Shown here piece after piece: positions 35,877 through 45,270 of a DNA stretch of 64,000 nucleotides. Source of the stretch: Sphingomonas sp. LY29 (lineage in GTDB: Bacteria > Pseudomonadota > Alphaproteobacteria > Sphingomonadales > Sphingomonadaceae); the NCBI RefSeq assembly GCF_035593985.1, contig NZ_CP141587.1:1364001-1428000 (forward strand), read 5' to 3'. How positions within the stretch are numbered: the first letter of the stretch is position 1; each line of letters begins with the position of its first letter. The position numbers and the translations under genes were made by a program. A model generated the notes under the pieces. It did no database searches, was not told the origin of the DNA, and was given only the letters and a program-made list of their open reading frames with translations.

Positions 35877-36700
35877 TGCGGCTTGCCCAGCGCCGCGAGA
35901 TTATCGGCGGCGCGCGCCTGCCAGCGGCTGCCGAGCGCGATCGCCTGTGCGAATGCCGCCTCGGCGCGTTTCGCCTGCCCCGCCGCCGCGGCGACCACGC
36001 CGGCATCGTTGAGGCGCGCGGCATAGGCGTCGTCCACCTCGCCCTTGCGCCGTTGCGGCAGGGCGGCGTCGAGTGCGGCCTGCGCCAGTTCGCGATTGTT
36101 GGCGAGGCGCGCCACCGTGGGATCGGCGGCATACGCCTGTTCGAACAGGTCGAGCGCGGCGCGCCATTCGCCCCGCATCATCAGCGACCAGCCACGATTG
36201 TTGGCAACTTCCGCCCGGCCCGGCGCCAGCGCGGCGGCGCGCTGATAGGCGGCGTCGGCCTCGTCCCACCGGCCCTCGTTGTCAGCGGCGACACCGCGCG
36301 CATTCCACGCGCGCCACCCCGCCCCTTCGGCCCGCGTCGCGCGATCAAGCAGCGCGGTTGCCTCGCTCAGGCGCCGAAGCTTCAGCGCGGCAATGCCTGC
36401 CCGCTCCAGCAGCAGGGCGTCGTCGGGATTGGTGGCAAGAAGCGCCGTTGTCAGCGCCAGCGCCCGCTCATCCTCGCCCCGAGCGAAAGCAAGATGCGCC
36501 AGTCGCCGGTCGAGCGCTTCTCCCTTCAGTCCCGTCGATACCGCTGCAGCCAGCATCGATTGCGCCTGGTCGAGCCTACCCGCCTCGATCGCGCGGTCGG
36601 CCTCGGTCAGCGACGGCGACGCAACGACGGGAATCACGAGCGGCGGAGCCGGCGACGATCCGGGCGCCATCGCCAGCATCAGCATTAGTGCGCCGATCAT
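35873..36700 (-). CDS. Tetratricopeptide repeat protein of the Tad locus
   Basis: 275 residues with an N-terminal signal (MIGALMLMLAMAPGSSPA) and at least four TPR units between about 75 and 260, for example AWNARGVAADNEGRWDEADAAYQRA. Periplasmic TPR proteins such as TadD assist pilus secretin assembly. ATG overlaps the upstream gene stop (ATGA); the frame is open upstream within that gene. Confidence 0.85.
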   Translation of the reverse strand: MIGALMLMLAMAPGSSPAPPLVIPVVASPSLTEADRAIEAGRLDQAQSMLAAAVSTGLKGEALDRRLAHLAFARGEDERALALTTALLATNPDDALLLERAGIAALKLRRLSEATALLDRATRAEGAGWRAWNARGVAADNEGRWDEADAAYQRAAALAPGRAEVANNRGWSLMMRGEWRAALDLFEQAYAADPTVARLANNRELAQAALDAALPQRRKGEVDDAYAARLNDAGVVAAAAGQAKRAEAAFAQAIALGSRWQARAADNLAALGKPH

Positions 36701-37653
36701 GTCGCCTTGCGCGCCAGCGATCGGTCGAGTGCCGCGTCGCGGCCGAGCAGGACCGTCATGCCTTCCCCCGCACCGGCGTCGCGTTCGAGCGTAAAACCGA
36801 ATTGCGCGGCAATCCGCTCGGCGCGGGCACGATCGGCATCGGCAAAGCGGATGACGCTTTGCGACCGCACCGCTGGCGCATCGCCGATCGCGGCGTTGGC
36901 AAAGCCGCGCCGCGCCAGATAGTCGCGCGTCCGTGCGGCAAGTCCCGCGACCCGCGCCGCGTTGAGCAGGGTGACCGGCGCAGCAGCGCGCTTCGAAAAG
37001 TGGATGGTTGTGCTTTGCGGCCGGACGGCGACCGCTGCCACCTCCCACTCCGCCCGCGACTGGGTCAGCAGCGCAACCTCGCCCATCGACAGCCGTTCGA
37101 GGCGGACTCCCGGCTTGTGGGGCTCAACCGCCGCCGGCACCGCGCGTGCTGGGGCCAAGGCCACCGTCACGCTCGGCGCCGGCGGCGGCGGCAGCGCGGG
37201 TTCGGCCACCGCCTCACGAACCGCCCCGGGGGTAGCGATGAGCGATGCAAGTTCCGCCGTTACCCGCGCGGCTTCGGAAGGCCGGCCTTGAAGCTGAAGC
37301 GAATGGGCCAGGGCGGCGTAGAGCGCGGGTTCGTCCGGCTCGACCGCCAGGGCCATTTCATAATGTTTGCGGGACAGGTCGAACCGACCCATCCGGTCGT
37401 AGCAAGTCGCGATCCCGACCATCGCGTCGATGCTGGCGGGCGCTTCGCGCAGCGCCTTGCGATAGGCCTCTAGCGCCAGGCCGACATTGCCGAGCGCGAG
37501 CTGCGCATTGCCTTCACCCAAGCGGAAGTCGGCGGTCTGCGATCCGCTCGCCAGCGGCGTGGCGATCGAGCGAACCTCGACGTCGCCGGCAGCGCAGGCG
37601 GCAAGCCCGAGCGCGGAAAGAATGGCAAGCGAGACGATCGTGGATCGCATCAT
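36697..37653 (-). CDS. TadD-like TPR lipoprotein with LytR C-terminal-like domain
   Basis: 318 residues. Lipoprotein signal with LAAC (C20), TPR repeats about 40-145, a proline/alanine-rich linker, then a domain beginning VTLLNAARVAGLAARTRDYL that matches the LytR_C (SPOR-related) fold seen in Tad-linked TPR proteins. It is the likely counterpart of TadD, the outer-membrane pilotin for the CpaC secretin. One base separates it from tadC. Confidence 0.84.
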   Translation of the reverse strand: MMRSTIVSLAILSALGLAACAAGDVEVRSIATPLASGSQTADFRLGEGNAQLALGNVGLALEAYRKALREAPASIDAMVGIATCYDRMGRFDLSRKHYEMALAVEPDEPALYAALAHSLQLQGRPSEAARVTAELASLIATPGAVREAVAEPALPPPPAPSVTVALAPARAVPAAVEPHKPGVRLERLSMGEVALLTQSRAEWEVAAVAVRPQSTTIHFSKRAAAPVTLLNAARVAGLAARTRDYLARRGFANAAIGDAPAVRSQSVIRFADADRARAERIAAQFGFTLERDAGAGEGMTVLLGRDAALDRSLARKAT

Positions 37654-37654
37654 T

Positions 37655-38629
37655 TCAACTCCCCAAAGCCGGCATGATCACTCGCATCGTGCGAATGACC
37701 GCCGGTAGCATCAGTACTCCGATCATCACCGGCAGCATGCACACCACCAGCGGGATCGACAGCAGCACCGGCAGGCGGTGCGCCTTTTCCTCGGCGCGCA
37801 TCCGCCGCTTTTCGCGCATTTCGGACGCGTAAGTGCGAAGCGTCTGCGCGACCGACGAGCCTAGCTTCTGCGACTGGATAAGCAGCGTCGCGAAGGCTCG
37901 GATTTCGTCGGCGCCAGCGCGGTCGGCCATGCGCCGCAGCGCGTCTTCCTGGCTTCGACCCGCGCGCAGTTCAAGCACGACGGTGCCAAGCTGTTCGGCG
38001 AGCAGTGGGTGCGACCGCGTCATTTCCATGCCGACGCGATTGAACGCGGCTTCGAGACCGAGCCCCGCTTCGACGCACACCAGCATCAGGTCGAGCGCGT
38101 CGGGGAAGGCATTGATGATCTCCCGCTGGCGACGGTCGGCGCGGATCCGGACCCATAGCGACGGGACGTACAGGCCCATCAGCGCGGAAATCGCGCCGAT
38201 GAAGTAAAGCTTGGTGATCGACGGCGTGCTCCCCATCGACCACAGGAACAGGAACACCCCGACCGGAACCCCAATCACGCCGATCAGGCGCACGAGCGAA
38301 TAGACGCGCGGCGCCGCTTCCTGCGTATAGCCGGCCGCGACCAACTTAGTGCGAAGCGATGCGTCCTTGGTGTCGACCAGCGGAATCCCGGCGCGTTCGA
38401 TCGCTGTGACCATCGCGACCCACGCGCCGCGCGCATCGTGCGTGCGAAGCGCCGCGCCCATGTCGACCGACCCCGACACCTCGTTTCCGCGATCGCTGAC
38501 GAGCCGTTCGCGAGTCTGCTGCCGGTCGGAAAAGGTGGCGATCAGCGCAAAGGCCACCACGCCGACCGCCAAGAACAGCAGCAGCAGCATGGCGAAGCGC
38601 GTGGCGTCATTGGCGAGGAAGTCGATCAT
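37655..38629 (-). CDS. tadC: Tad inner-membrane protein TadC (type II secretion F family)
   Basis: 324 residues with an N-terminal membrane helix, a central T2SS-F domain (DALDLMLVCVEAGLGLEAAF, then ELRAGRSQEDALRRMADR) and C-terminal membrane segments. With TadB it forms the inner-membrane platform that couples the CpaF ATPase to pilin assembly. Four bases after tadB. Confidence 0.92.
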   Translation of the reverse strand: MIDFLANDATRFAMLLLLFLAVGVVAFALIATFSDRQQTRERLVSDRGNEVSGSVDMGAALRTHDARGAWVAMVTAIERAGIPLVDTKDASLRTKLVAAGYTQEAAPRVYSLVRLIGVIGVPVGVFLFLWSMGSTPSITKLYFIGAISALMGLYVPSLWVRIRADRRQREIINAFPDALDLMLVCVEAGLGLEAAFNRVGMEMTRSHPLLAEQLGTVVLELRAGRSQEDALRRMADRAGADEIRAFATLLIQSQKLGSSVAQTLRTYASEMREKRRMRAEEKAHRLPVLLSIPLVVCMLPVMIGVLMLPAVIRTMRVIMPALGS

Positions 38630-38633
38630 TTCA

Positions 38634-39635
38634 TCACACCTTCAAATCGACCATTTTGCGGATCATCGTCACGCCGATGATGTAGACGATGGCGAGCGCG
38701 AGATAGCCGGGGACGAACGCGGGGTCGTCCGCCACGTCGAGGTAGAAACCCGGATTGCCGAGAAACAGGATCGCGAACGCGACGACCGGCAGTCCGGTCA
38801 GCATCGTCGCGGTCATCCGACCTTCGCTCGACAGCGCGCGCACCTTCATCATCATCGACGCGCGCTCGCGGATGACCTGGCTCAAATTCTCGAGGATTTC
38901 GGCAAGGTTGCCGCCGGTTTCGTTCTGCACCGATAGGCTGACGACGAACATGCGCATGTCGTCGAGGTCCCAGCGGTCCGCCATCGCCGTCAGCGCGTCG
39001 CGAAGGTCGGCGCCGTAGGTCACTTCGTCGACGACCACCCCAAACTGGCTTCCGATCGGGTCGGGCATCTCGACCGTCAGCAGGTCGAGCGCCGATGCGA
39101 TCGGGTGGCCGGCACGAAGACCGCGCACGAACACGTCGAGCGCGACCGGGAACTGGTCCTGCATCTTCTTGCGCATCCGACCTGCGCGGATCTGCAGGAA
39201 GAGCAGCGGGATCGCCGCCCCGAACATGAGCGCGACCGTCGCCAGCAGCAGCAGGCGCCCGCCGCCGATTGGAACGCCGCGCAGCGACATGAACAGGATG
39301 ATCAGCAGGAACAGCAGCAGCGGCGCGACCAGCATCCCGATCAGCAGTTTTCCGCTGTCGATCGTCACCCCCGCGGCCATCAGCATCTTTTCGACCCGCC
39401 GCGCGGGAGCGGCGAGGATCGACGGCAGCCCGTCGGGAACGCTCGACGAGCGGCGACGTAGCATCTGCATCGCCTCGCTGCGCGTATGTCCCTTGCCGAT
39501 CAGGTCGAGCCGCTGGTTGATAGCGCGGCCCTTCATGCGCTGCCCGACGATCCCCGACACCAGACGCTCGACCGCGAACACCACGGCGGCGAAGACCATG
39601 ATTAGGACCAGGGCGCGAAGCCAGATGTCGCTCAT
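38634..39635 (-). CDS. tadB: Tad inner-membrane protein TadB (type II secretion F family)
   Basis: 333 residues, T2SS-F domain with FPVALDVFVRGLRAGHPI and FVVSLSVQNETGGNLAEILE, plus two N-terminal-half and two C-terminal membrane segments. Partner of TadC. ATG overlaps the cpaF stop. Confidence 0.92.
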   Translation of the reverse strand: MSDIWLRALVLIMVFAAVVFAVERLVSGIVGQRMKGRAINQRLDLIGKGHTRSEAMQMLRRRSSSVPDGLPSILAAPARRVEKMLMAAGVTIDSGKLLIGMLVAPLLLFLLIILFMSLRGVPIGGGRLLLLATVALMFGAAIPLLFLQIRAGRMRKKMQDQFPVALDVFVRGLRAGHPIASALDLLTVEMPDPIGSQFGVVVDEVTYGADLRDALTAMADRWDLDDMRMFVVSLSVQNETGGNLAEILENLSQVIRERASMMMKVRALSSEGRMTATMLTGLPVVAFAILFLGNPGFYLDVADDPAFVPGYLALAIVYIIGVTMIRKMVDLKV

Positions 39636-41029
39636 TCTTCGAAGTTCCTGTCAGGGCGGAACAGCTCGGGCGACAGCTTCACGCCGTGCGCCATGACCTG
39701 GTCGAGGAAACGGGGACGAATGCCGGTCGCTTCGAATCGGCCAAGCACGTTCCCGTCGGGACCGATGCCGGTCTGCCGGTATCGGAAGATTTCCTGCATG
39801 GTGATGACATCGCCTTCCATGCCGCTGAGTTCGGCAAGGCTGAGCAATTTGCGGCGGCCGTCGCTGAGCCGCGCGACCTGCACGACGACGTGGATCGCCG
39901 ACGAGATTTGCGCACGCGCCGAGCGCGCCGGGATGTCGACGCCGCTCATGCCGACCATCTGCTCGACGCGGCTGAGCGCGTCGCGGGGATTGTTGGCGTG
40001 GACCGTCGTCATCGACCCGTCGTGGCCGGTGTTCATCGCCTGCAGCATGTCGAACGCCTCGCCGGCGCGGACTTCGCCGACGATGATCCGGTCGGGCCGC
40101 ATGCGAAGCGCGTTCTTGACCAAGTCGCGCTGCGCGATCTCGCCCTTGCCCTCGATGTTGGCGGGCCGAGTTTCCAATCGCGCGACATGTTCCTGCTGAA
40201 GCTGGAGCTCGGCCGAATCCTCGATCGTCACGATCCGCTCGCGCTCGTCGATGAACGCCGACATGGCGTTGAGCATCGTCGTCTTGCCCGACCCGGTACC
40301 GCCCGAGATCAGCACGTTGAGCCGCGCCGCGACGACCGCTTTCAGCACGTCGGCAACCTGCGACGGGACCGACCCGATCTCCACCAATCGCGCCATGCTG
40401 ATCGGGGTCTTGGCGAACTTGCGGATCGACAGCAAAGCGCCGTCGAGCGCGAGCGGCGGGACGACCGCGTTGACGCGGCTTCCGTCGGCAAGGCGCGCAT
40501 CGACCATCGGCGAGCTTTCATCGACACGGCGGCCGACCGCCGACACGATCTTTTGGATGATGCGGATCAGGTGGCGATCGTCCTTGAACCGCACCGGGCA
40601 CGGTTCGAGCACGCCATAGCGTTCGACGAAGACATTGTCGGGACCGTTGACGAGGATGTCGGTGATCGTCGCATCCTTGAGCAGCGGCTCCAGCGGCCCT
40701 AGGCCCAGCAATTCGTCGAGCACGTCGTCGACCAACTGGCGCCGCTCGACCTGGTTGAGCGCATGGCGCTGCTTGTCGAGTTCCTCGAGGACGATGTCGC
40801 CCGCCTCCTCCTCGATCTGCGCGCGCGACATCTTGTCGAGCGCGGACAGGTTGATCAGCCCGAGCAGGCGCTGGTGAAGCTCGACCTTCAGGTCGGTGTG
40901 AAGCGCATTGCCCTGCGCAAAGGCGCCGGCATCGCCGACGGTCATCAACCGCCGGTCGCTTTCGCTGCGTTCGGCGACGTCCTCTACCTGGGTCGCGTCG
41001 GTCGGTCTGCGAATCTGCCACATGCTCAA
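39632..41029 (-). CDS. cpaF: Tad pilus ATPase CpaF/TadA
   Basis: 465 residues; hexameric ATPase that powers Flp pilus extension, and in some bacteria retraction. Walker A GGTGSGKTT (243-251), Asp box TIEDSAEL, Walker B region RPDRIIVGEVRAGE and His box GSMTTVHANN are intact. A TTG start overlaps the cpaE stop (TTGA); an ATG two codons inside is the alternative. Confidence 0.94.
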   Translation of the reverse strand: MSMWQIRRPTDATQVEDVAERSESDRRLMTVGDAGAFAQGNALHTDLKVELHQRLLGLINLSALDKMSRAQIEEEAGDIVLEELDKQRHALNQVERRQLVDDVLDELLGLGPLEPLLKDATITDILVNGPDNVFVERYGVLEPCPVRFKDDRHLIRIIQKIVSAVGRRVDESSPMVDARLADGSRVNAVVPPLALDGALLSIRKFAKTPISMARLVEIGSVPSQVADVLKAVVAARLNVLISGGTGSGKTTMLNAMSAFIDERERIVTIEDSAELQLQQEHVARLETRPANIEGKGEIAQRDLVKNALRMRPDRIIVGEVRAGEAFDMLQAMNTGHDGSMTTVHANNPRDALSRVEQMVGMSGVDIPARSARAQISSAIHVVVQVARLSDGRRKLLSLAELSGMEGDVITMQEIFRYRQTGIGPDGNVLGRFEATGIRPRFLDQVMAHGVKLSPELFRPDRNFEE

Positions 41030-42225
41030 CGCTCCAGCCCAAGGGCGTCGGCGACACCCGTGTCCATCGTGCCGATATCCTTGCCCAGCGGCGATTTGCG
41101 CCGCACTTCGTCGATCGAAATCCCGCGATCAATCGCCTGCGTCATCGTGTCGTGATCGTTGGCGACGGTGAAGGCGACCGGCCGCCGCAACACGCGCTCC
41201 GCGTCGCTGCGGTCGAGCGTCTTGAAGAGGCCCTTCTGCGTCCGGTTCAGCACGACGCGGACATCGACATTCTGAAGCCCTTGCGAGTCCATCAGGTCGA
41301 GCTGCCGCCGCGCACGGTGAAGGCTCGCGACCCGAAGCTCGGTGACCATTAGTACGAGGTCCGACCGCGCCAGTAGCGACAGCGACCAGTTGGTCCAATT
41401 CATCGGAAGATCGATAAACAAGGTGCCATACTCGGCAGCGGCAAGCTCGACGATCCCGAGCAATTGGTCGTTGCCCAGCGATTCAAGCGGCGTGATCTCA
41501 CGCGGCGCGGCGATCACAGCCAATCCGCTGGGATGCGTCGTCGCGATCGAGCGAATCAGGTCTCCGTCGATGCGCTTTCCCGCCGACAACAGGTCGGTAA
41601 AGGTCAGCGCGGGGTGCAGCCCCAGTTGAAAGGCGGCGTCGCCGAACTGGATATCGAGGTCGAGCAGGCAGGCCTCGCGGCCCATCGCGCTTTCCGACGC
41701 AGCGAAGCGCGCGGCAAGCTGGCCAAGCAACGCGGTCGCCCCGACCCCGCCCTCGCTCTTGATGATCGTCACGATCTTCTGGCGCCCGGTCTTCGCCTTG
41801 CGCCCTTGCACGGTCACCATCTTGCGGATGGGGTCGAGCGCGGTTTCCAGTTCGCGCGCGTCGAGCGGCAGCGGCACGACATCGTGGGCCCCGGCGCGGA
41901 CCAGCGAGCGGACGAACGCCAGCGGCGGCTCATAGGCGGCGGCGATCAGCGGCACGTCGCCGGCGGCCAGCGCATAGAAACGCGCGATCGATGCCTCGTC
42001 ATCCTCGCTTACCTTAACGACCGCCGCGGCGGCGCCGTGAAGCACCGACGGCGCGATCGGCTCGTTCGGATCGACGATGACCAGGTCGAGCGGGAAACCC
42101 GCGACAGTTGTTCCCACCAGCGCACCGGCCTCGCCGTTGACGCCCGACAACAACAGGCGGACCGGCGCGGGGCCGGTGTCCGCTTGCCACTTGGCGCTTG
42201 CACGATCGGGTGAATACATCGTCAT
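41026..42225 (-). CDS. cpaE: Tad localisation ATPase CpaE
   Basis: 399 residues: an N-terminal receiver-like domain (about 20-130) without canonical phosphorylation residues and a MinD/ParA-like ATPase domain with GGVGATALLGQLAARF. Loss of the Walker lysine (GGVGAT rather than GGVGKT) is usual in CpaE. It guides the pilus machine to its site in Caulobacter. ATG start, seven bases from tadE. Confidence 0.9.
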   Translation of the reverse strand: MTMYSPDRASAKWQADTGPAPVRLLLSGVNGEAGALVGTTVAGFPLDLVIVDPNEPIAPSVLHGAAAAVVKVSEDDEASIARFYALAAGDVPLIAAAYEPPLAFVRSLVRAGAHDVVPLPLDARELETALDPIRKMVTVQGRKAKTGRQKIVTIIKSEGGVGATALLGQLAARFAASESAMGREACLLDLDIQFGDAAFQLGLHPALTFTDLLSAGKRIDGDLIRSIATTHPSGLAVIAAPREITPLESLGNDQLLGIVELAAAEYGTLFIDLPMNWTNWSLSLLARSDLVLMVTELRVASLHRARRQLDLMDSQGLQNVDVRVVLNRTQKGLFKTLDRSDAERVLRRPVAFTVANDHDTMTQAIDRGISIDEVRRKSPLGKDIGTMDTGVADALGLER

Positions 42226-42232
42226 GCGTACC

Positions 42233-42856
42233 TCAATTGGACTGTATTCCGGCGCTGTCCTCGGCGGTCAGCGTCGTGCGAAAATTCGGCAAGGTGATCG
42301 TCGCCAGCAGCAGCGTCGTGACGGGGGTGAACTGCAGCCCGGTCAGCTCGACCGTGACCAGCGGCGCGATCTCCATGCCATTGGGATCGCCCGCATAACC
42401 AAGCCCCGACCCGCGATAGCTGACGCGGACGTTCTGCTCGGCGATGTCGGGTTTGATGTTGCGCATCCGCGTCAGCATCAGGGCATGGCCGGTGGTGACA
42501 TAGGGTGTCAGCGTCGCCGGGCAGGGGCTTACTTCACAGGTGCAGCTCATCGTTCCCGACGTGCTGACGCAGCGGATCTCGCCAAGCGCGGCGCGGGGAA
42601 TGAGGTCGCCCTGCGTCAACGCGGTTCCGCCGGCGGTGTTGCCGACGTAGCGCTGCGCGACGAGCCCGCCCGGGATCGCGTCGGTCACAACCGCGACCCG
42701 CGCTCCGACCTGCGTCGCCTTTTCGGCACGATTGGTTTCCCACAGGAAGCGCGCCGCATCGATGATCCCGAACATCAGCAACAGCAGCAGCGGCAGCACC
42801 AGCGCGAATTCGGCGGCACTGGCGCCTTTGCGGTTATGGACGAGCGCGCCGATCAT
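42233..42856 (-). CDS. TadE-like pseudopilin (second copy)
   Basis: 207 residues from the ATG overlapping the upstream stop. Type IVb prepilin-like leader HNRKGASAAEFALVLPLLLLL with the Glu typical after cleavage, then a periplasmic domain with cysteine-rich CTCEVSPC. TadE proteins are minor pilins processed by CpaA. The frame is open far upstream, but the signal begins here. Confidence 0.87.
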   Translation of the reverse strand: MIGALVHNRKGASAAEFALVLPLLLLLMFGIIDAARFLWETNRAEKATQVGARVAVVTDAIPGGLVAQRYVGNTAGGTALTQGDLIPRAALGEIRCVSTSGTMSCTCEVSPCPATLTPYVTTGHALMLTRMRNIKPDIAEQNVRVSYRGSGLGYAGDPNGMEIAPLVTVELTGLQFTPVTTLLLATITLPNFRTTLTAEDSAGIQSN

Positions 42857-43374
42857 AGCCCCATCACCGCGGCCTGCTGTGACGCGTTGAGCGAAAGGCC
42901 GGTCCCGCGAAAGCCAAACGCGGATCCCACCAGCGGGACATAAGGCACGCTGGCCTGCACCGTGACGATTGGCGCACCGGTCGAACGGCCGCGATAGATT
43001 CCGCTCAGATTCTCGGTCGACGCGGCGAGGTCGGTCGCGCTCGCGGCGCAACTGGTGCTGAGCGTGACCGTAGTCGCATTCCACGATGGCAGGCGATTGG
43101 TGCCGCCAGACAGCAAGCTGGTCATCACCAACGCCTTGGTATCGGCTTCGATCGTCCCGCCGGGCACGCCGGAGCAGCCGAAATTGCTGAAGTTCTGCCG
43201 CGCGGCGAAGCGGGCGCCATCGCGCACCGCCTTCATCACGATATGTTCGTTGTAGAAATAATTGCCGAGCTCGACCGACCCGAACAGGATGACGAGCAGC
43301 AGCGGCGTGACCAGCGCCATCTCCGCGGCAGCGGCTCCGCGTCGGTCGGAGGAAAGGCGGGCGCGGCGCTTCAT
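42853..43374 (-). CDS. TadE-like pseudopilin (first copy)
   Basis: 173 residues from the ATG overlapping the tadG stop. Leader SSDRRGAAAAEMALVTPLLL followed by a membrane helix; periplasmic part with two cysteines (FGCSG, TSCAA). Minor pilin of the Tad system, coupled on both sides by four-base overlaps. Confidence 0.87.
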   Translation of the reverse strand: MKRRARLSSDRRGAAAAEMALVTPLLLVILFGSVELGNYFYNEHIVMKAVRDGARFAARQNFSNFGCSGVPGGTIEADTKALVMTSLLSGGTNRLPSWNATTVTLSTSCAASATDLAASTENLSGIYRGRSTGAPIVTVQASVPYVPLVGSAFGFRGTGLSLNASQQAAVMGL

Positions 43375-44978
43375 TTGACCAGATACGGAATGTCGCGGCG
43401 GACGACCTGGCCCGCGGTCGCGCCCGCGCCGGTCTGGGTCTCGCCGATCACTTCGGCATAGACGTCGCCCGCGCTCGTCCGCGCCCGGTTGAGCGAGGGC
43501 TGGACCAGGAACACGTCGATCCATTTGACGACGGGCAGATTGTCCACGGCGCCGTTGACGCTTTGCGCGACGCAATTGACCACCGCGACCGAGATCCGGC
43601 GACGATCGGGCACCGTCGCCGACGGCACGACCGGCGCATAGCCTTCGGCAGCGCTGCATTGCGGCGATCCGTACGCGACGTTGGTGTTACCGGTTGCGCT
43701 GGCAGGATTGGGACCAAGCACATTGACCCCGTCCACGACCGTGCCGCGGTTCTCATATTCCCAGCGATAGACTTCGTAGCGGGTAGCATTAGCGGGCAGG
43801 CCGGTATTGCCGCGCCACGTTCCGGCCCCGACGCCGCTTTGCCAGTAAGTACCACCGGCGCGCCGATAGTGCGTACGGAAATAGGCGTCGCGGTCCCACA
43901 GGCCGTTTCCGATCGGCCCGGTGCAGGCGCCCGTGGCCCCGCTGTCGACCGCGTGGCACATGTCCCGCGGATGCCCCATCGCGCCCGGCGTGACTGTGGT
44001 CGCCAACGCGGTCGTTGCCGAGTTCGGCAGATATTGCAGGCTCGCTTCGACTTCCTGCCAGCCTTGGTTGTGAAGCCGGCACATGTTGCCGCCGTTGGCA
44101 TCGGCCGGACGGACAACATCCTTCACGCTATTGATCGACGCCCCGCACGCCCCGCCAGCCGGGCAGGCGACGTTGCTGTCGAAGATGTCGAAGCGGGTGT
44201 TGAGCGCGTCGGTCACCGTGACGGTCGCGCCCGGCTTCGTATCTACCCCCGATTGGGCGATGCAATCGCCCGGCGGCGTGTTCCACCCCAGCGCCTCGCG
44301 AAGCCCCGGCGCACCGTTTGATCCGCCACTGGTGTCGAGATAGCCGAAATTGCCCGGTGCCCAGCCGCCCGTGCCGCCGCCCACTGACACCAGCCGCAAG
44401 CCCGCGCCGCGCAATGCGTTGGCATCGAAGGCGAGATTGGTCGATGTCTCGGACGGGTTGCAGATCATCACCGGCGGCGTCTTGCAGATCGCGGCGCCCA
44501 GGCCGGCGACCGCTTCGGCGCCGATATCGCCTGACGTAATCGCCCCGATGATCGGGGTCAGCGCATAGTCCGCGCGGCGCGCGCCGACCGCGACTCGAAC
44601 GAACCGAGCCGAGGCGAACAGCGCGACGTTGGTGATCGGGTTGGTGTTGTTCTCGGCATCCGCCTTGGTCGCGTAGAAGACGACCGTGGGAATGGTGACG
44701 TTGCGCCCAAGCCCAGCAGCCACCAGCGTCTGGTTGGTGAGCAGCCCCTGCGCCGCCGCGACTGCGCGCTGCATCGCGCGAGGTTGCTGGTCGAGCTGCG
44801 TCGCCGCGGCCAGCGCGGCCTGGTCCGCCGCATTCTGCAGTTCGGTGTCGAGGCTTGCGAGCCGGGCATAGTCGAAGGCGAGTCCCCCCGCGCCGAGCAG
44901 CGCGAACAGCGACAGCGCCACGGTCGGCGCCACGGCACCTTTCCTAGTGCCGCCCAATCTCCTGATGTGCGCTTTCAT
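43371..44978 (-). CDS. TadG-like protein (Tad domain, large pseudopilin)
   Basis: 535 residues. N-terminal Tad domain with GAVAPTVALSLFALLGAGGLAFDYARL and ELQNAADQAALAAAT, then a long periplasmic region rich in Gly, Asn and paired cysteines, probably disulfide bonded. TadG-type proteins span the envelope or sit at the pilus tip. ATG 44978 follows a GTG; either is possible. Confidence 0.88.
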   Translation of the reverse strand: MKAHIRRLGGTRKGAVAPTVALSLFALLGAGGLAFDYARLASLDTELQNAADQAALAAATQLDQQPRAMQRAVAAAQGLLTNQTLVAAGLGRNVTIPTVVFYATKADAENNTNPITNVALFASARFVRVAVGARRADYALTPIIGAITSGDIGAEAVAGLGAAICKTPPVMICNPSETSTNLAFDANALRGAGLRLVSVGGGTGGWAPGNFGYLDTSGGSNGAPGLREALGWNTPPGDCIAQSGVDTKPGATVTVTDALNTRFDIFDSNVACPAGGACGASINSVKDVVRPADANGGNMCRLHNQGWQEVEASLQYLPNSATTALATTVTPGAMGHPRDMCHAVDSGATGACTGPIGNGLWDRDAYFRTHYRRAGGTYWQSGVGAGTWRGNTGLPANATRYEVYRWEYENRGTVVDGVNVLGPNPASATGNTNVAYGSPQCSAAEGYAPVVPSATVPDRRRISVAVVNCVAQSVNGAVDNLPVVKWIDVFLVQPSLNRARTSAGDVYAEVIGETQTGAGATAGQVVRRDIPYLVK

Positions 44979-44990
44979 CACCCATTGCCC

Positions 44991-45269
44991 TTATTGCGGT
45001 CCGCTCGACGCGCCCGAGCCGCCGCCCGACTGTGCCGTGTTGGTGGACTCGCGCTGGACCGGCTTGGTGCTGCCCTTGCGGTAACGTTCGCTGGCCTTGG
45101 CGGCCTTTTCGCCATGATAGCCCGGCTTCATCGCATCCTCGGCGTAGACCGGATCCGGATCGACGGTCTGGATCGCCATGTCGTAGCGATATGATTCGCC
45201 GAACCCCGGATCGACCGGCGCGCAGCCCGCCGCCGCGAGGATGGTCACCGTGACCGCGATCGGCTTCAT
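44991..45269 (-). CDS. Small Tad-locus lipoprotein in the CpaD position
   Basis: 92 residues from ATG 45269, one base after the cpaC stop. Lipobox AAGC (C16), then YRYDMAIQTVDPDPVY and a Ser/Gly-rich tail. It sits where cpaD often follows cpaC, but is less than half the CpaD length and lacks CpaD-like sequence. I recall similar small lipoproteins here in other sphingomonads. Perhaps a secretin helper. Confidence 0.75.
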   Translation of the reverse strand: MKPIAVTVTILAAAGCAPVDPGFGESYRYDMAIQTVDPDPVYAEDAMKPGYHGEKAAKASERYRKGSTKPVQRESTNTAQSGGGSGASSGPQ

Positions 45270-45270
45270 G

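Noticed and set aside
41026..42225. Missing Walker lysine in CpaE (GGVGAT)
   Set aside because: This is normal for the CpaE group and does not mark a defect.
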